Assembly (NCBI GenBank): GCA_016209725.1
Contig: JACQVO010000095.1
Location: forward strand, 1-23,087
Direction: 5' to 3'
DNA: 23,087 nt
DNA from: Candidatus Methylomirabilota bacterium
GTDB taxonomy: Bacteria > Methylomirabilota > Methylomirabilia > Methylomirabilales > 2-02-FULL-66-22
Shown here: positions 6,601 to 14,593 of the stretch, one piece after another
How positions within the stretch are numbered: position 1 is the stretch's first letter
How the letters are laid out: each line of letters starts with the position of its first letter
Program-made: the position numbers and the translations under genes
Notes under the pieces: generated by a model
The model's input: the letters and a program-made list of their open reading frames with translations, nothing else
Database searches by the model: none
Told to the model about the DNA's origin: nothing

Positions 6601-7182
6601 TCAGCCTCGTTTCGGCCGGGTGCTGCCTTTCCGCTTTCTCTCCCGCGCAGCGGCGGCCCTCGCCACCCGAACCGACTGCCCGGCGGTCGAGCGGGCCTCG
6701 GGTCTCAGATCCCATGCCTCGCGCACGACCTCCTCCCCGCCGAACTTGCGGACCGTCCGCATGAGACGCTCGAGATGCGCCTCGTGGGGGGCGAAGGCCG
6801 AGCGGGGGATGGGTGGCAGGTCTCCGCCAATGGCCCGGACCGTCTCGCGGCCCAACTGGTCCAGTTCGGACCGTTCCAGCCGGACCGCCATGGCCAGGGC
6901 CTGGCTCAACGTCACGGTCTGAGCCGCCGTCCGCTCGCAGGCCTGGATCGTCGCCTGCAGGGGGCGCAATCGGCCCTGGATATCGGGCACCTGTCCTTTC
7001 CGGTCCGCCAACTCCTTGACCATAGTCAAGACCCCGACGTGCTCATGCTCGTCCAATGCCATCTCCCACCAGATGCCGGCGACGGCGGGCACATCGCTGA
7101 AGCGCCGGTAGAACCGGGTGTAGAGGCGGGCCACCCTTCCTTCCAGCTCGATCAAACGATCCAGCGCCATGTGAATGCGCAT
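6601..7182 (-). CDS. Ferritin-like/rubrerythrin-like helical protein
   Basis: 193 residues from ATG 7182, chosen because GGAGGAGAGG lies directly upstream; the open frame continues further but with no ribosome site. Four-helix-bundle features are visible: helix 1 with E12/E14 (LIELEGRVARLYTRF), helix 2 with WWEMALDEHEHVGVL giving ExxH (E45, H48), helix 3 with ERTAAQ...RLERSELDQL, and helix 4 with FAPHEAHLERLM. Such spaced Glu and ExxH residues are the di-iron ligands of ferritin-like proteins. The tail is very basic (RERKRKGSTRPKRG). The role could be iron or peroxide handling; it lies near the metal operon but on the opposite strand. Superfamily likely, specific function unknown. Confidence 0.6.
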   Translation of the reverse strand: MRIHMALDRLIELEGRVARLYTRFYRRFSDVPAVAGIWWEMALDEHEHVGVLTMVKELADRKGQVPDIQGRLRPLQATIQACERTAAQTVTLSQALAMAVRLERSELDQLGRETVRAIGGDLPPIPRSAFAPHEAHLERLMRTVRKFGGEEVVREAWDLRPEARSTAGQSVRVARAAAARERKRKGSTRPKRG

Positions 7183-7396
7183 CCTCTCCTCCTGCCTCCA
7201 CCGCTTCTGCCGGCCCCTCCCTGCCTCGCCCGTCAGAGTATACACGAACGGTGAATCATGCGCTTCCTGCGCTTTTGCCCCAGGCGATGACGTCCCCGCA
7301 GGCACCCAAGCCTCTCGCGTCCCCGGCGAAGAAGTGGTCCGTGTGAAGTCCTCGCAGCTCGAATGCGCACACAATCGTCGGGCCACCATTGCATCG
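7183..7396. other. Gap upstream of the ferritin-like gene
   Basis: The only candidate signal is a -10-like TATACT on the minus strand (7237-7242), 55 bases before the ATG of the ferritin-like gene. There is no good -35 at the right distance. No gene is supported here. Confidence 0.3.
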
Positions 7397-8281
7397 TCAG
7401 AAATTCATGAGCCCGATGCCGGCCACGGTCACCACCGCGCCGGCCACCGTCTGCCTCGACGGTCGCTGCCCCAGCACCCACACCTCGAAGGGGAGCGCAA
7501 AGAGCGGCGAGGTGGACGACAGGACATTCCCCACGGCGACCCCGCCATACTTGATCCCCGTGGTGAAGAGAAGTGACCCGATGGCGCTGAGGAGACAGAT
7601 GGCGGCGAGGTGGCCCTGCTCCGCCCGCGTGCTCCCCCGGACGGCGCCCAGGGTCCCGCGCGTCCAGGGGGTGAGCCAGAGGAAGACCCCGCCCGCCGGG
7701 ATGCGCACCGCCGTGGCGGCCATCACGGAGACCACCTGGAGGACGGGCTTCAGGATGACGGCCGCCAGCGCCCACGCACCTGCGGCGAGGAAAACGAGCC
7801 GGATGCCCCGCCGCGTCGCGCCGCGGCGCTCGGCCGGGCCCTCACCCTTCCCGGAGATGATGAGGATGATGCCGCCCACCACCAGCAGGATGCCAATCGC
7901 CCGGGGGAGGGTCACCGCCTCTCCCAGCAACCCGATCCCCACGAGGGTGGTGAGGAGCGGGTTGGCCATGCTGAGGGTCAGGGCCCGGGTGACCCCGAGA
8001 TGATCCATGCTGGCGAAAAAGACGGTGTCGCCGAAGCCCATGGCGATGATCATCGCCCCCCACAGGGCCAGGACCACTCCCAGCGGCATCCGGACCATCT
8101 CGCCCCCGTAGCCGGCCGCCAGCGCCACCGCGAAGACGATGCCCCCGCCCACTGTCGCGCGCGTGGCCGTGATGCCGGCCGGCGTGATGGTGCCGGACAG
8201 GGAGCGGACCAGGATGCTGATGGCCGCCCAGTTCATCCCGGTGCCCAGGCCGGCCAGAATGCCCTTCGTCAGGTCGGTCAT
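7397..8281 (-). CDS. EamA/DMT-family membrane transporter
   Basis: 294 residues from ATG 8281, preceded by GAGGGACG. It has about ten hydrophobic segments in two related halves: ILAGLGTGMNWAAISILVRS...ALWGAMIIAMGFGDTVFF, and LVFLAAGAWALAAVILKPVL...LLSAIGSLLFTTGIKYGGV. Each half ends with the EamA pattern seen in LSMANPLLTTLVGIGLLGE and LSSTSPLFALPFEVWVLGQR. The family exports or imports metabolites such as amino acids and nucleotides; the substrate cannot be read from the sequence. The frame is open for another 106 codons upstream, but that part is not membrane-like and has no ribosome site, so it was excluded. A degraded WYL regulator gene stands upstream on the same strand. Confidence 0.88.
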   Translation of the reverse strand: MTDLTKGILAGLGTGMNWAAISILVRSLSGTITPAGITATRATVGGGIVFAVALAAGYGGEMVRMPLGVVLALWGAMIIAMGFGDTVFFASMDHLGVTRALTLSMANPLLTTLVGIGLLGEAVTLPRAIGILLVVGGIILIISGKGEGPAERRGATRRGIRLVFLAAGAWALAAVILKPVLQVVSVMAATAVRIPAGGVFLWLTPWTRGTLGAVRGSTRAEQGHLAAICLLSAIGSLLFTTGIKYGGVAVGNVLSSTSPLFALPFEVWVLGQRPSRQTVAGAVVTVAGIGLMNF

Positions 8282-8668
8282 CGTCCCTCTGTCCCTGCGA
8301 GTCAGTGCAGGACATCCTGCTCCATGCGAATGACCATCCCATGGATCGTTCCATCTTTCAAGCCTCAAGATTGACAGGGGGAACGGGAGGAAGCGGACGT
8401 GGTTGAAGAAGCGAACTTGTCGCTGCTCGGCCATCGTGGTGACCCGCGCGATCCTCCCGGTGGAAATGTCCAGGAGGCGGGCCCGCGTCCTTGGGGGCAT
8501 CCCTGTGCCGGCCCTTCCGCCTGCTCCGCCCTCGCAGCGTGAGACTGCGTCGGTCCCGAGAACAGAGACAAGACCAGAGTTATAATACCTATAATGCAAC
8601 GTCCCCTAAGGGCAAATTGAGGCGAGCCAACCATGCCGGACTCTAGCGGAGGCTTGTGACATCCGGGG
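8282..8668. other. Long leader/intergenic region upstream of the transporter
   Basis: About 390 bases with no convincing gene. Near 8581-8595 there is an unusual AT-rich patch in which TATAAT occurs twice, three bases apart. Read on the minus strand, TTGCCC, 16 bases, TATAGG is a possible weak promoter for the transporter. A GGGGACGTTG box directly precedes it (see the inverted motif pair). If this is the promoter, the transporter has a 5' leader of about 300 bases. Confidence 0.35.
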
Positions 8669-9512
8669 TCAATCGTGCTCTAGGATTCTCTGGGCCTCGG
8701 CCTGGACGGCGTCGCGCAGGGACGGCGGGCTGATAACGCGCACGTCGCCCCCGAAGCTCAGGACCCAGCCGACCAGCTCCCGGGTCTCCGCCACCTTCAG
8801 GGTCATCTGCAGTCGCCCGCCCTTCAAGGGATCGGATGCGGTCCACGGCGAAGAGACGCACCTCCCGCCGCCGATGGCAGTACGCCACGAGGTACAGGGC
8901 CCCCGCGGTGTACCAGAGCCGGTACGGATCCACCTCGCGTCGGGTCGTGACGTTGCGGGAGGCCGAGTAATACCGCATCTGCACGGTGCGGGCCCGGCCG
9001 ATCGCTTCCGTCAGGCGGTCCACGGTCTGCCGGTGCTCGCGATAGCTCTTGTGCGGACCCAGTCCGATGGCAAAGAGCCCTTGAAGCTGCCGGACATAGC
9101 CCAGACCGGGCGGCGGGAGGGCCGAGGCGGCCTTGGCCAGGGCGGAATCGAGCGCGCCGTGGATCTGCGTGCCTTCCAACGGCTTGAGGAGGCCACGGCT
9201 GAAGGTGAGCGCCATCAGCTCGGTCGGGGAAAAGCCAAGCGCGGGAATGTGACGGAATCCCTCCATGAGCTTCCAGCGGACCTCCCCGTCCACCCGTTCG
9301 CTGAGCAGCGGAAAGCCGGCCCCCTCCAACGCCTCCAGATCGCGCCGCACGGTTCGGGGATGCCGGGTACATTCCTGCGGGACGGCGGCCACCAATTCCC
9401 CGAGCGTCGCCCCTCGCGGGCTTTCGAGCCGACGGAGCAAATGCCACTGCCGGGTGACCTGCTCGTTGCGGGCCATACCCACCTCGTTCGAGAGACGGTT
9501 TAAGGGACGTTG
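8597..9512. promoter_or_regulatory. Inverted 13-base motif pair flanking the WYL regulator gene
   Basis: CAACGTCCCCTAA at 8597-8609 and TTAAGGGACGTTG at 9500-9512 match as inverted copies at 12 of 13 positions. The right copy stands 24 bases before the regulator's ATG. The left copy stands beside the AT-rich promoter-like patch ahead of the transporter gene. Positions fit a shared operator of the regulator; they could also be ends of an inserted unit. Confidence 0.4.
8669..9476 (-). pseudogene. WYL-domain transcriptional regulator with internal deletion
   Basis: From ATG 9476 (GAGGTGGGT upstream) the frame gives a helix-turn-helix DeoR/HTH_11 start (MARNEQVTRQWHLLRRLES), a linker and a WYL domain with MRYYSASRNVTTRREVDPY, RLWYTAGALYLVAYCHRR and RLFAVDRIRSL. 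It then degenerates. The proper family C-terminus is present in a different frame from about 8832: DPLKGGRLQMTLKVAETREL, VGWVLSFGGDVRVISPP and AQRILEHD, stopping at 8669-8671. About 50 residues usually found between the WYL and WCX parts are missing at the junction. So a deletion not divisible by three both removed that segment and shifted the frame. A shifted product could run to 8643. Regulation of the neighbouring EamA gene is a guess. Confidence 0.8.
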
Positions 9513-9560
9513 TTTCCCACGTTGACTTTCGTCTCCGCCCGACCGCCCGGTCAGCCCCCA

Positions 9561-10024
9561 TCATCGCGATGCTGTGCGGCGGCGGCGCCTCCGATAGGCC
9601 GGCCCGGCCTCCTCAACCCGGAATCCGATCGAGCGCTGCGGCTTGTCAGGCGCAGCCATGAGCTGCCGGATCGCGTCGAACACAACCTTGAACTGCGCGT
9701 CCTACTTCCGTTCGAGTTCAGCGAGCTGGCGGGCCAGCTCCTCGTACGAGGCCAACAGTCGCCGAAGGCGTACGAACGCGCGCATGATCTCGACATTGAC
9801 CTGGACCGCCCTAGGGCTGTTCAGGACGCTCGGGAGCATAGCGACCCCTTGCTCGGTGAAGGCGTACGGGGTGGCGCGGCGGAGGCCACCCCAACTTGAA
9901 GTCACAAAGGTTCAACTCCGTACAGTTCGGCAAGATGTGTACTGCGCATTACCCGCTGGCCTCTGAGGAGAAAGATTTTCGCCTCCACCCTCTCGATGAG
10001 ACTTGCCGGTATCTTCTGTTTCAT
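9561..10024 (-). pseudogene. ORF6N-domain (phage-type) protein, broken
   Basis: From ATG 10024 the minus strand reads MKQKIPASLIERVEAKIFLL and RGQRVMRSTHLAELYGVEP, the N-terminal ORF6N signature, then hits a stop at 9902-9904. In the next frame the family continues with FVTSSWGGLRRATPYAFTEQ, GVAMLPSVLNSPRAVQVN and ASYEELARQLAELERK, so about 35 residues are missing and the frame has shifted. After ELERK an in-frame TAG (9702-9704) replaces the expected Tyr codon. Beyond it the homologous reading continues as DAQFKVVFDAIRQLM to a TGA at 9561-9563. Three lesions make this a clear pseudogene. ORF6N proteins are phage-derived DNA-binding or antirepressor-like proteins, common as chromosomal single genes. 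Confidence 0.85.
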
Positions 10025-10434
10025 CCTCCAGTCTCTCCGAATCTCCGTAGTCGCCCGGGTCAACTTTCGCCTCCCCGCCCCCAACCGAAGCCCCGTCCGG
10101 TCAGTCCTCCCACCAGAAAAAGACACGCGCCGACCCTCAAGAGAGAATCGGCGCGTGCTCCATCCATGGCCCCCCTCCGGTTCCTGGCTTTTCCGATGTC
10201 TCCGCCGTCCGAAGGCGACCGCCTGCTTGTGAGCGTACTCTCTGTCAGGAACCGGCCCGAGATGCAAGCCGGAGGGGCGAATTAGCCCTGATCCGAAAAA
10301 ACAGCGGTTGAGAATTTCGGATTGGAGTTAGGGGAGGGGGTGGTGAAGGCGACCGTGGTGACAGGGTGTTGACGGGTGCGCAGGTTGAAACGTCGGCACG
10401 GTGATACTGGTCAACGTGGACCAGTACCGACTCC
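10025..10434. other. Intergenic region with three stem-loops after ntrC
   Basis: About 410 bases without a gene. It holds the terminator at 10113-10157 and two further perfect palindromes. ATCCGAAA/TTTCGGAT lies at 10291-10298 and 10315-10322. TACTGGTC-AACGTG-GACCAGTA lies at 10405-10426, extended by CGG/CCG beyond a small bulge and ending 8 bases from the ntrC stop. Confidence 0.6.
10113..10157 (-). terminator. Rho-independent terminator of the minus-strand operon
   Basis: Perfect 10-base arms CACGCGCCGA (10124-10133) and TCGGCGCGTG (10148-10157) enclose a 14-base loop. On the minus strand the stem is followed by TCTTTTTCTGG, a proper U-tract. It lies about 280 bases beyond the ntrC-type stop codon with no gene between, so it probably ends the kinase/regulator transcript. 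Confidence 0.8.
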
Positions 10435-11835
10435 TTACTCCGACCGCTCCTCCTCGCCCGGGCCGCCGCGGTCGCCGGGGCGGACGATCCTGTGCTTTTC
10501 CATCCGGTAGAGCAGCGTGTGTCGCGTGATGCCCAGGAAGCGGGCCGCCCGGGACTGGTTCCAGTCGTGCTTCTGCAGCGCTCGCAGGATCAACTCTTTC
10601 TCCACCTCCTCCAGGGACACACCGGCCTCGGGCAGGCTCAGCGGGAAAGTGGCTGCCTCCCTGGCCTTGGGGGCGCGGATCGCCTCCGGGAGGTCGCCCA
10701 GGCCGATGACGTCCCCCTGATGGAAGATCATCGCCCGCTCCAGGGCGTTTTCCAGCTCGCGGACGTTGCCGGGCCAGTCGTAGGTCTCCAGGGCCCGGAA
10801 GGCGTCGGGGGCAATGGCCAGCCGGGGCGAGGCGCCCAGCTTCTTCAGGAAGTGCTGGGCCAGCGGCCGGATGTCCTGGGGACGCTCCCGCAGGGGCGGG
10901 ATGGACAGGGGCACCACGTTCAGGCGGTAGTACAGGTCCTCGCGAAACTCCCCCGCCTGGATGGCCTTGGACAGGTCCTTGTTCGTGGCGGCCAGCACCC
11001 GGACGTCCACGCGAATCGACCTGTTGTCCCCCACCCGCTCCAGCGACCGTTCTTCGAGGCACCGCAGGATTTTCACCTGCAGCTCCGGACGCATCTCGCC
11101 GATTTCGTCGAGGAAGATCGTCCCGCCCTCGGCCGCCTCGAACTTCCCGACCCGATCCCGGATGGCCCCGGTGAAGGCGCCTTTCACGAGGCCAAACAGC
11201 TCGCTCTCCAGCAGGTTCTCCGGGATGGCGGCGCAGTTGACCGCCACGAAGGGTCCGCGCGCCCGCGGCGAGCTGCCGTGGATCGCCCGGGCGATGAGCT
11301 CCTTGCCCGTCCCGCTCTCCCCCAGGATCAGCACCGTGGTCTCGGTGGGCGCCACGCGGACCACCAACTCCAGGAGCTGCGTCATCTGAGGGCTCTCGGC
11401 GATGATGGCATCCAGGCCCATGCGCTCCTTGAGCTCCAGGCGGAGCGCCACGTTTTCCCGCTCCAGATCCTTGAGCTGCAGTGCCTTCTTGATCGTGAGC
11501 CGGAGCTCATCCCGGTTGAAGGGCTTGCTGATGTAGTGGAAGGCGCCGGCCTTCATGGCCTCCACCGCCATCTCGATGGTGCCGAAGGCGGTGAGGATGA
11601 TCACCTGAATGCCCGGATCCAGCTTGCGCACGTGCTGCATGACCTGGAGCCCGTCCATCCCCGCCATCCGGACGTCGGTGACCACCAGGTCCGCGCCTTC
11701 CTTCTTCAAGAGCTCGAGCCCCTGCTCGCCGCCGGCTGCCGTCAGGACCGCGTACCCCTCCTGGGCCAGGTTGTACTCCAGGACGCGCCGCAGGCTCTCG
11801 TCGTCGTCGATGACCAGGATCTTGACCCGCTTCAT
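10435..11835 (-). CDS. NtrC-family sigma-54-dependent response regulator
   Basis: 466 residues from ATG 11835, overlapping the kinase stop by ATGA. Receiver domain: acidic D10-D12, phospho-acceptor D54 (LVVTDVRM), K104 in SKPF. Central AAA+ domain: Walker A GESGTGKE (172-179), the sigma-54 loop GAFTGA (219-224), Walker B FLDEIG (241-246) and arginine-finger region RLNVVPLSIPPLRERPQDI. The C-terminal Fis-type helix-turn-helix is WNQSRAARFLGITRHTLLYR. All catalytic motifs are intact; the residues before GAFTGA (LFGLVK) deviate from the common LFGHEK. It activates transcription at sigma-54 promoters when phosphorylated by the kinase upstream. The target genes cannot be told from this window. Confidence 0.95.
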   Translation of the reverse strand: MKRVKILVIDDDESLRRVLEYNLAQEGYAVLTAAGGEQGLELLKKEGADLVVTDVRMAGMDGLQVMQHVRKLDPGIQVIILTAFGTIEMAVEAMKAGAFHYISKPFNRDELRLTIKKALQLKDLERENVALRLELKERMGLDAIIAESPQMTQLLELVVRVAPTETTVLILGESGTGKELIARAIHGSSPRARGPFVAVNCAAIPENLLESELFGLVKGAFTGAIRDRVGKFEAAEGGTIFLDEIGEMRPELQVKILRCLEERSLERVGDNRSIRVDVRVLAATNKDLSKAIQAGEFREDLYYRLNVVPLSIPPLRERPQDIRPLAQHFLKKLGASPRLAIAPDAFRALETYDWPGNVRELENALERAMIFHQGDVIGLGDLPEAIRAPKAREAATFPLSLPEAGVSLEEVEKELILRALQKHDWNQSRAARFLGITRHTLLYRMEKHRIVRPGDRGGPGEEERSE

Positions 11836-12971
11836 ACTCGGATGGCTCCCTCCAGCGGGAGGGTGACCACGAAGGTGGTCCCCTTGCCCCACTGGCTCAT
11901 GACCCGGATCGTGCCGCGGTGGTTCTCGATGATCCGATGGGTGATCGCCAGGCCCAGCCCGGTGCCGTCCACCTTTGTCGTGAAGAAGGGATCGAAGATG
12001 CGACCCACATCCTCCTCCTGGATGCCGGGGCCCGTGTCATCGAAGACGACCTCCGCCCATTCCGGCCGGGCGCCCGGGCCGCCGGCGGCGGGGAGCCGGG
12101 TCGAGATGGCCAGATCCCCGCCGTCAGGCATGGCCTCCACCGCGTTCAGCATGATGTTGAGGAAGGCCTGCTTCACCAGGGTCGCGTCCGCCATGATCCG
12201 TGAGGGCCCCGCGTGAAAGGTGGTGAAGATCTGCACCCGGTGCGCCCGTGCCTGTCCCGAGATCAGGCCCTCCAGGGCGGTCAGGACGTCCCGGAGATCC
12301 ACCGGCGCGAGGTGGGGCGTGACGGGGCGGGCGAAGGTGAGGAAATTGGTCAGCACGTCGTTCAGTCGCTCGACCTCTTTCAGGAGGATGGCGTAGAACT
12401 CCGCCTTGGGGTGGCCGGGCGCATAATCGTCCTGGAGGATCTCCACCGCGCCCTTGATGGCTCCCAGGGGATTGCGGATCTCGTGGGCCAGACCGGCCGA
12501 CAGTTGTCCCAGCGCCGACAGGCGGTCCGCGCGGCGAAGCTGCGCCTCCTTCTCCAGCAGGAGCCGCGTCTGCTCCTGGAGTTCCCGGTGGGATCGCGCC
12601 AGCGTCTCAGCCTGGATCTCCAGACCGCGGCGGTGATGATCCTGTCGGTCCACGTTCAGCCCGATCAGTACGCCCACGACGAGGAAGACGGGGACCTCCA
12701 GCAAGTAGCCGAGGGTCATGGCGCCGTGGTCCACGGCTACCACGTGCGGCAAGTACACGAGGGTGATCAGCCCGGCCGCCCCCAGTCCGCCCCGGAGGCC
12801 GAACCATAACCCCCCCAGCGCGATGGGGAGATAGTACAGGCGCACCAGGATATCGTGCTGGGCCTGGCTGGCGACCGGCGTCCGGACGTGGGCGATCGTC
12901 ACCAGCAGGATCGCGAGGCCCAGGACGGCGGGTCGGAGCCATGCTGCGGTTCGGGCGGTCACGGACGGCAT
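11832..12971 (-). CDS. Membrane sensor histidine kinase, NtrB/ZraS-like
   Basis: 379 residues from ATG 12971, chosen over a TTG 45 bases upstream. Four or so membrane segments (WLRPAVLGLAILLVTIA, LYYLPIALGGLWFGL, GAAGLITLVYLPHVV, LEVPVFLVVGVLIGL) are followed by a coiled-coil (LEIQAETLARSHRELQEQTR). Next come the H-box with H163 (LAHEIRNPLGAIKGAVEIL), N-box (LNIMLNAVEAM), G1 (DDTGPGI), F-box (DPFFTTK) and G2 (GTGLGLAI). There is no PAS domain, and the sensing part is the short membrane region. It forms a two-component system with the NtrC-type regulator directly downstream, with coupled translation through the ATGA overlap. Confidence 0.93.
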   Translation of the reverse strand: MPSVTARTAAWLRPAVLGLAILLVTIAHVRTPVASQAQHDILVRLYYLPIALGGLWFGLRGGLGAAGLITLVYLPHVVAVDHGAMTLGYLLEVPVFLVVGVLIGLNVDRQDHHRRGLEIQAETLARSHRELQEQTRLLLEKEAQLRRADRLSALGQLSAGLAHEIRNPLGAIKGAVEILQDDYAPGHPKAEFYAILLKEVERLNDVLTNFLTFARPVTPHLAPVDLRDVLTALEGLISGQARAHRVQIFTTFHAGPSRIMADATLVKQAFLNIMLNAVEAMPDGGDLAISTRLPAAGGPGARPEWAEVVFDDTGPGIQEEDVGRIFDPFFTTKVDGTGLGLAITHRIIENHRGTIRVMSQWGKGTTFVVTLPLEGAIRV

Positions 12972-13076
12972 CTCCCAGCCCCGGACCCGGTCGGGCCGGG
13001 CCGAGGATGGCGACAAGACAGTTGCGGCGTGTGTGCACGGCGCATTATGCGTCTTCTCCTGCCGACTCAGCCCGGC

Positions 13077-14015
13077 CTATCGCGGCGGCGTTGCCGGTGC
13101 CACCTGGGGTGATGCCCGGGGAGGCGCCGCCCCCGGGGGCATCGCCCCCGGCGTGTCCGGGGCCTGGCGAAGCGGCGGGACGGAAAAATCGCGGACCACC
13201 TGCCCCGACTTGCCGAGCGACGGCACGGACCTCCCATTTAGGCTGAGGTCCACCCCGCCGGCATTCCCCACCGTGATCACGAACCCCGTGTCGGCGACGA
13301 AGCGGGCGGTCTGGCCCTTTCGGAGGAGGACCTCCCGCTGCTGCCCGTGATCGGCCCGGACCACCATCCACGTGGCCTCCAACGCCCGGGCCGTCAGGAG
13401 GAAACGCCGGGATGTGAGATCGGCCGGAGAAGCTGGGAGAGTCGGGATCTCGGGCGCAGGCCCGGCGATTTCCGGCCCCGTTGAGGGCGGTGCCAAGGGC
13501 TCGCCGGGGACAACCGCCTCGCCAGGCGTGGCGTCCTCGGGACGCGAGGCCAGCGGCTGGTCGGCCGCATCCGGCCCACGCTCCTCGCCCGGCCCGTCCG
13601 CGACCTGGGGGGAACCGGGACGCTCCCCCGCGCGCTTGGAGGCGACCGACAACGCAATGAAAACCAGCGGGATGACGACCAGGATTGCTGTCGCGGTCCA
13701 GAGGACCTGCGTCCACGGAATCGCCTGGCGGGGGGCGGGGGGTATCGCCGGAACCAGGGATGACGCGGGCGGGCGACGGATCGCCTTGCGGAATTCCACC
13801 TCCAGCGGGCTGGGGTCCAGCTTGAGCAGGCGGGCATACTCGTGCAGGAACCGGGTGAGGTACGCCGCATCCGGCAGCGCGCGATAATCATCCGACTCCA
13901 GGGCCTGCAGGAGCCGGATGGGGACTTTGCTCTGGAACGCCGCCTGCTCGGGCGTCAGGCCGCGCTCCTCCCGGCGCCCCCGCAAGGTCTGCCCGATGCT
14001 CACGTGCTCAGCCAT
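13077..14015 (-). CDS. RodZ-like helix-turn-helix membrane protein
   Basis: 312 residues. It opens with a cytoplasmic HTH_25 domain (SIGQTLRGRREERGLTPEQ, then AYLTRFLHEYARLLKLDP), continues with a Pro-rich linker and has one membrane helix (VLWTATAILVVIPLVFIALS). A long low-complexity periplasmic stretch of Pro, Glu and Ala follows, then a C-terminal DUF4115 domain (EATWMVVRADHGQQREVLL, RKGQTARFVADTGFVITVGN, VDLSLNGRSVPSLGKSGQVV). The last 30 residues are Pro/Ala-rich. This is the RodZ architecture; RodZ links MreB to the membrane in rod-shaped cells. No mre genes are nearby, and in many phyla these proteins have unproven roles. It lies 105 bases upstream of the kinase gene on the same strand, so co-transcription is possible. 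Confidence 0.85.
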   Translation of the reverse strand: MAEHVSIGQTLRGRREERGLTPEQAAFQSKVPIRLLQALESDDYRALPDAAYLTRFLHEYARLLKLDPSPLEVEFRKAIRRPPASSLVPAIPPAPRQAIPWTQVLWTATAILVVIPLVFIALSVASKRAGERPGSPQVADGPGEERGPDAADQPLASRPEDATPGEAVVPGEPLAPPSTGPEIAGPAPEIPTLPASPADLTSRRFLLTARALEATWMVVRADHGQQREVLLRKGQTARFVADTGFVITVGNAGGVDLSLNGRSVPSLGKSGQVVRDFSVPPLRQAPDTPGAMPPGAAPPRASPQVAPATPPR

Positions 14016-14074
14016 CCCCGCAACTGCCTTCCATCCAATCGCGCACCGCCGGGCCGGATTCCAAGGCGCGGCGC

Positions 14075-14527
14075 CTACCCACCGAGGCGGGCCCGAACGA
14101 TCAGGACCGAGGTCACCGCATCCCGGGCAACCTGCTCTGCCACGCTGCCCAGGTGCGGCTCCGCCGCCGCCCCGGTCGCGTCGCTCCCGAGGATCACCAA
14201 GTCATAGCCGCCCTCCCGGACCTCGGCCAAGATCTCCGTCGCGGGATCCCCCTGCCGGACCTTGCGGTCGGCCTCGATCCCCAACTGTTTCAACCGCTCT
14301 CGCGCGCGGACGGCCACCTCCAGCCCGTGGCCCTCGCCCCCGAAGAGGCGTTCGATCTCGCGAAGCTCTTCCTCGTGGAGGCGCTCGTAGTGGCGCAAGC
14401 GGTCGTCCACCTCGGGGATGACGTGCAAGACGACCGCCTCGATGCTGGCATTCTTCAGCCAGGCCACCCCCCGCGTCAGGGCGCGGTCGGCTCCCTCCGA
14501 TCCATCCACACAGAACAGCACGCGCAT
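14075..14527 (-). CDS. Universal stress protein UspA family
   Basis: 150 residues from ATG 14527 with GGAGGACCG upstream. The alpha/beta fold of the family is plain: MRVLFCVDGSEGADRALTRG at the start (D8 at the nucleotide site), VVLHVIPEV, then YDLVILGSDATG and SVAEQVARDAVTSVLIVRA at the end. The ATP-binding pattern G-x2-G-x9-G-S is present except that the second Gly is Ala (GSDATGAAAEPHLGS), so nucleotide binding is plausible but not certain. A charged insert (RLHEEELREIERLFGGEG) forms the connecting helix. It lies 60 bases upstream of the rodZ-like gene. Confidence 0.9.
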   Translation of the reverse strand: MRVLFCVDGSEGADRALTRGVAWLKNASIEAVVLHVIPEVDDRLRHYERLHEEELREIERLFGGEGHGLEVAVRARERLKQLGIEADRKVRQGDPATEILAEVREGGYDLVILGSDATGAAAEPHLGSVAEQVARDAVTSVLIVRARLGG

Positions 14528-14593
14528 CGGTCCTCCGACTCCTCCGCTCGTCACACGGCGGGAGCGGCTGTGGTGACTCTCAAGTCCTTCACA

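Noticed and set aside
8282..8599. N-terminal extension of the EamA transporter frame and a signal-peptide-like minus frame at 8365-8634
   Set aside because: The extension is non-hydrophobic and unlike the family; the other frame loses all protein-like character after 35 residues and has no supporting start site.
10492..12216. A 574-codon plus-strand open frame opposite the two-component genes
   Set aside because: It is the antisense shadow of the regulator and kinase genes, whose motifs are complete; its translation is Arg/Gly/Pro-rich without domains.
9940..13050. Similar short strings GTGTACTGCGCATTA (near 9945) and GTGCACGGCGCATTA (near 13032)
   Set aside because: Similarity covers only about 15 bases with no shared flanks, as expected by chance or codon bias.
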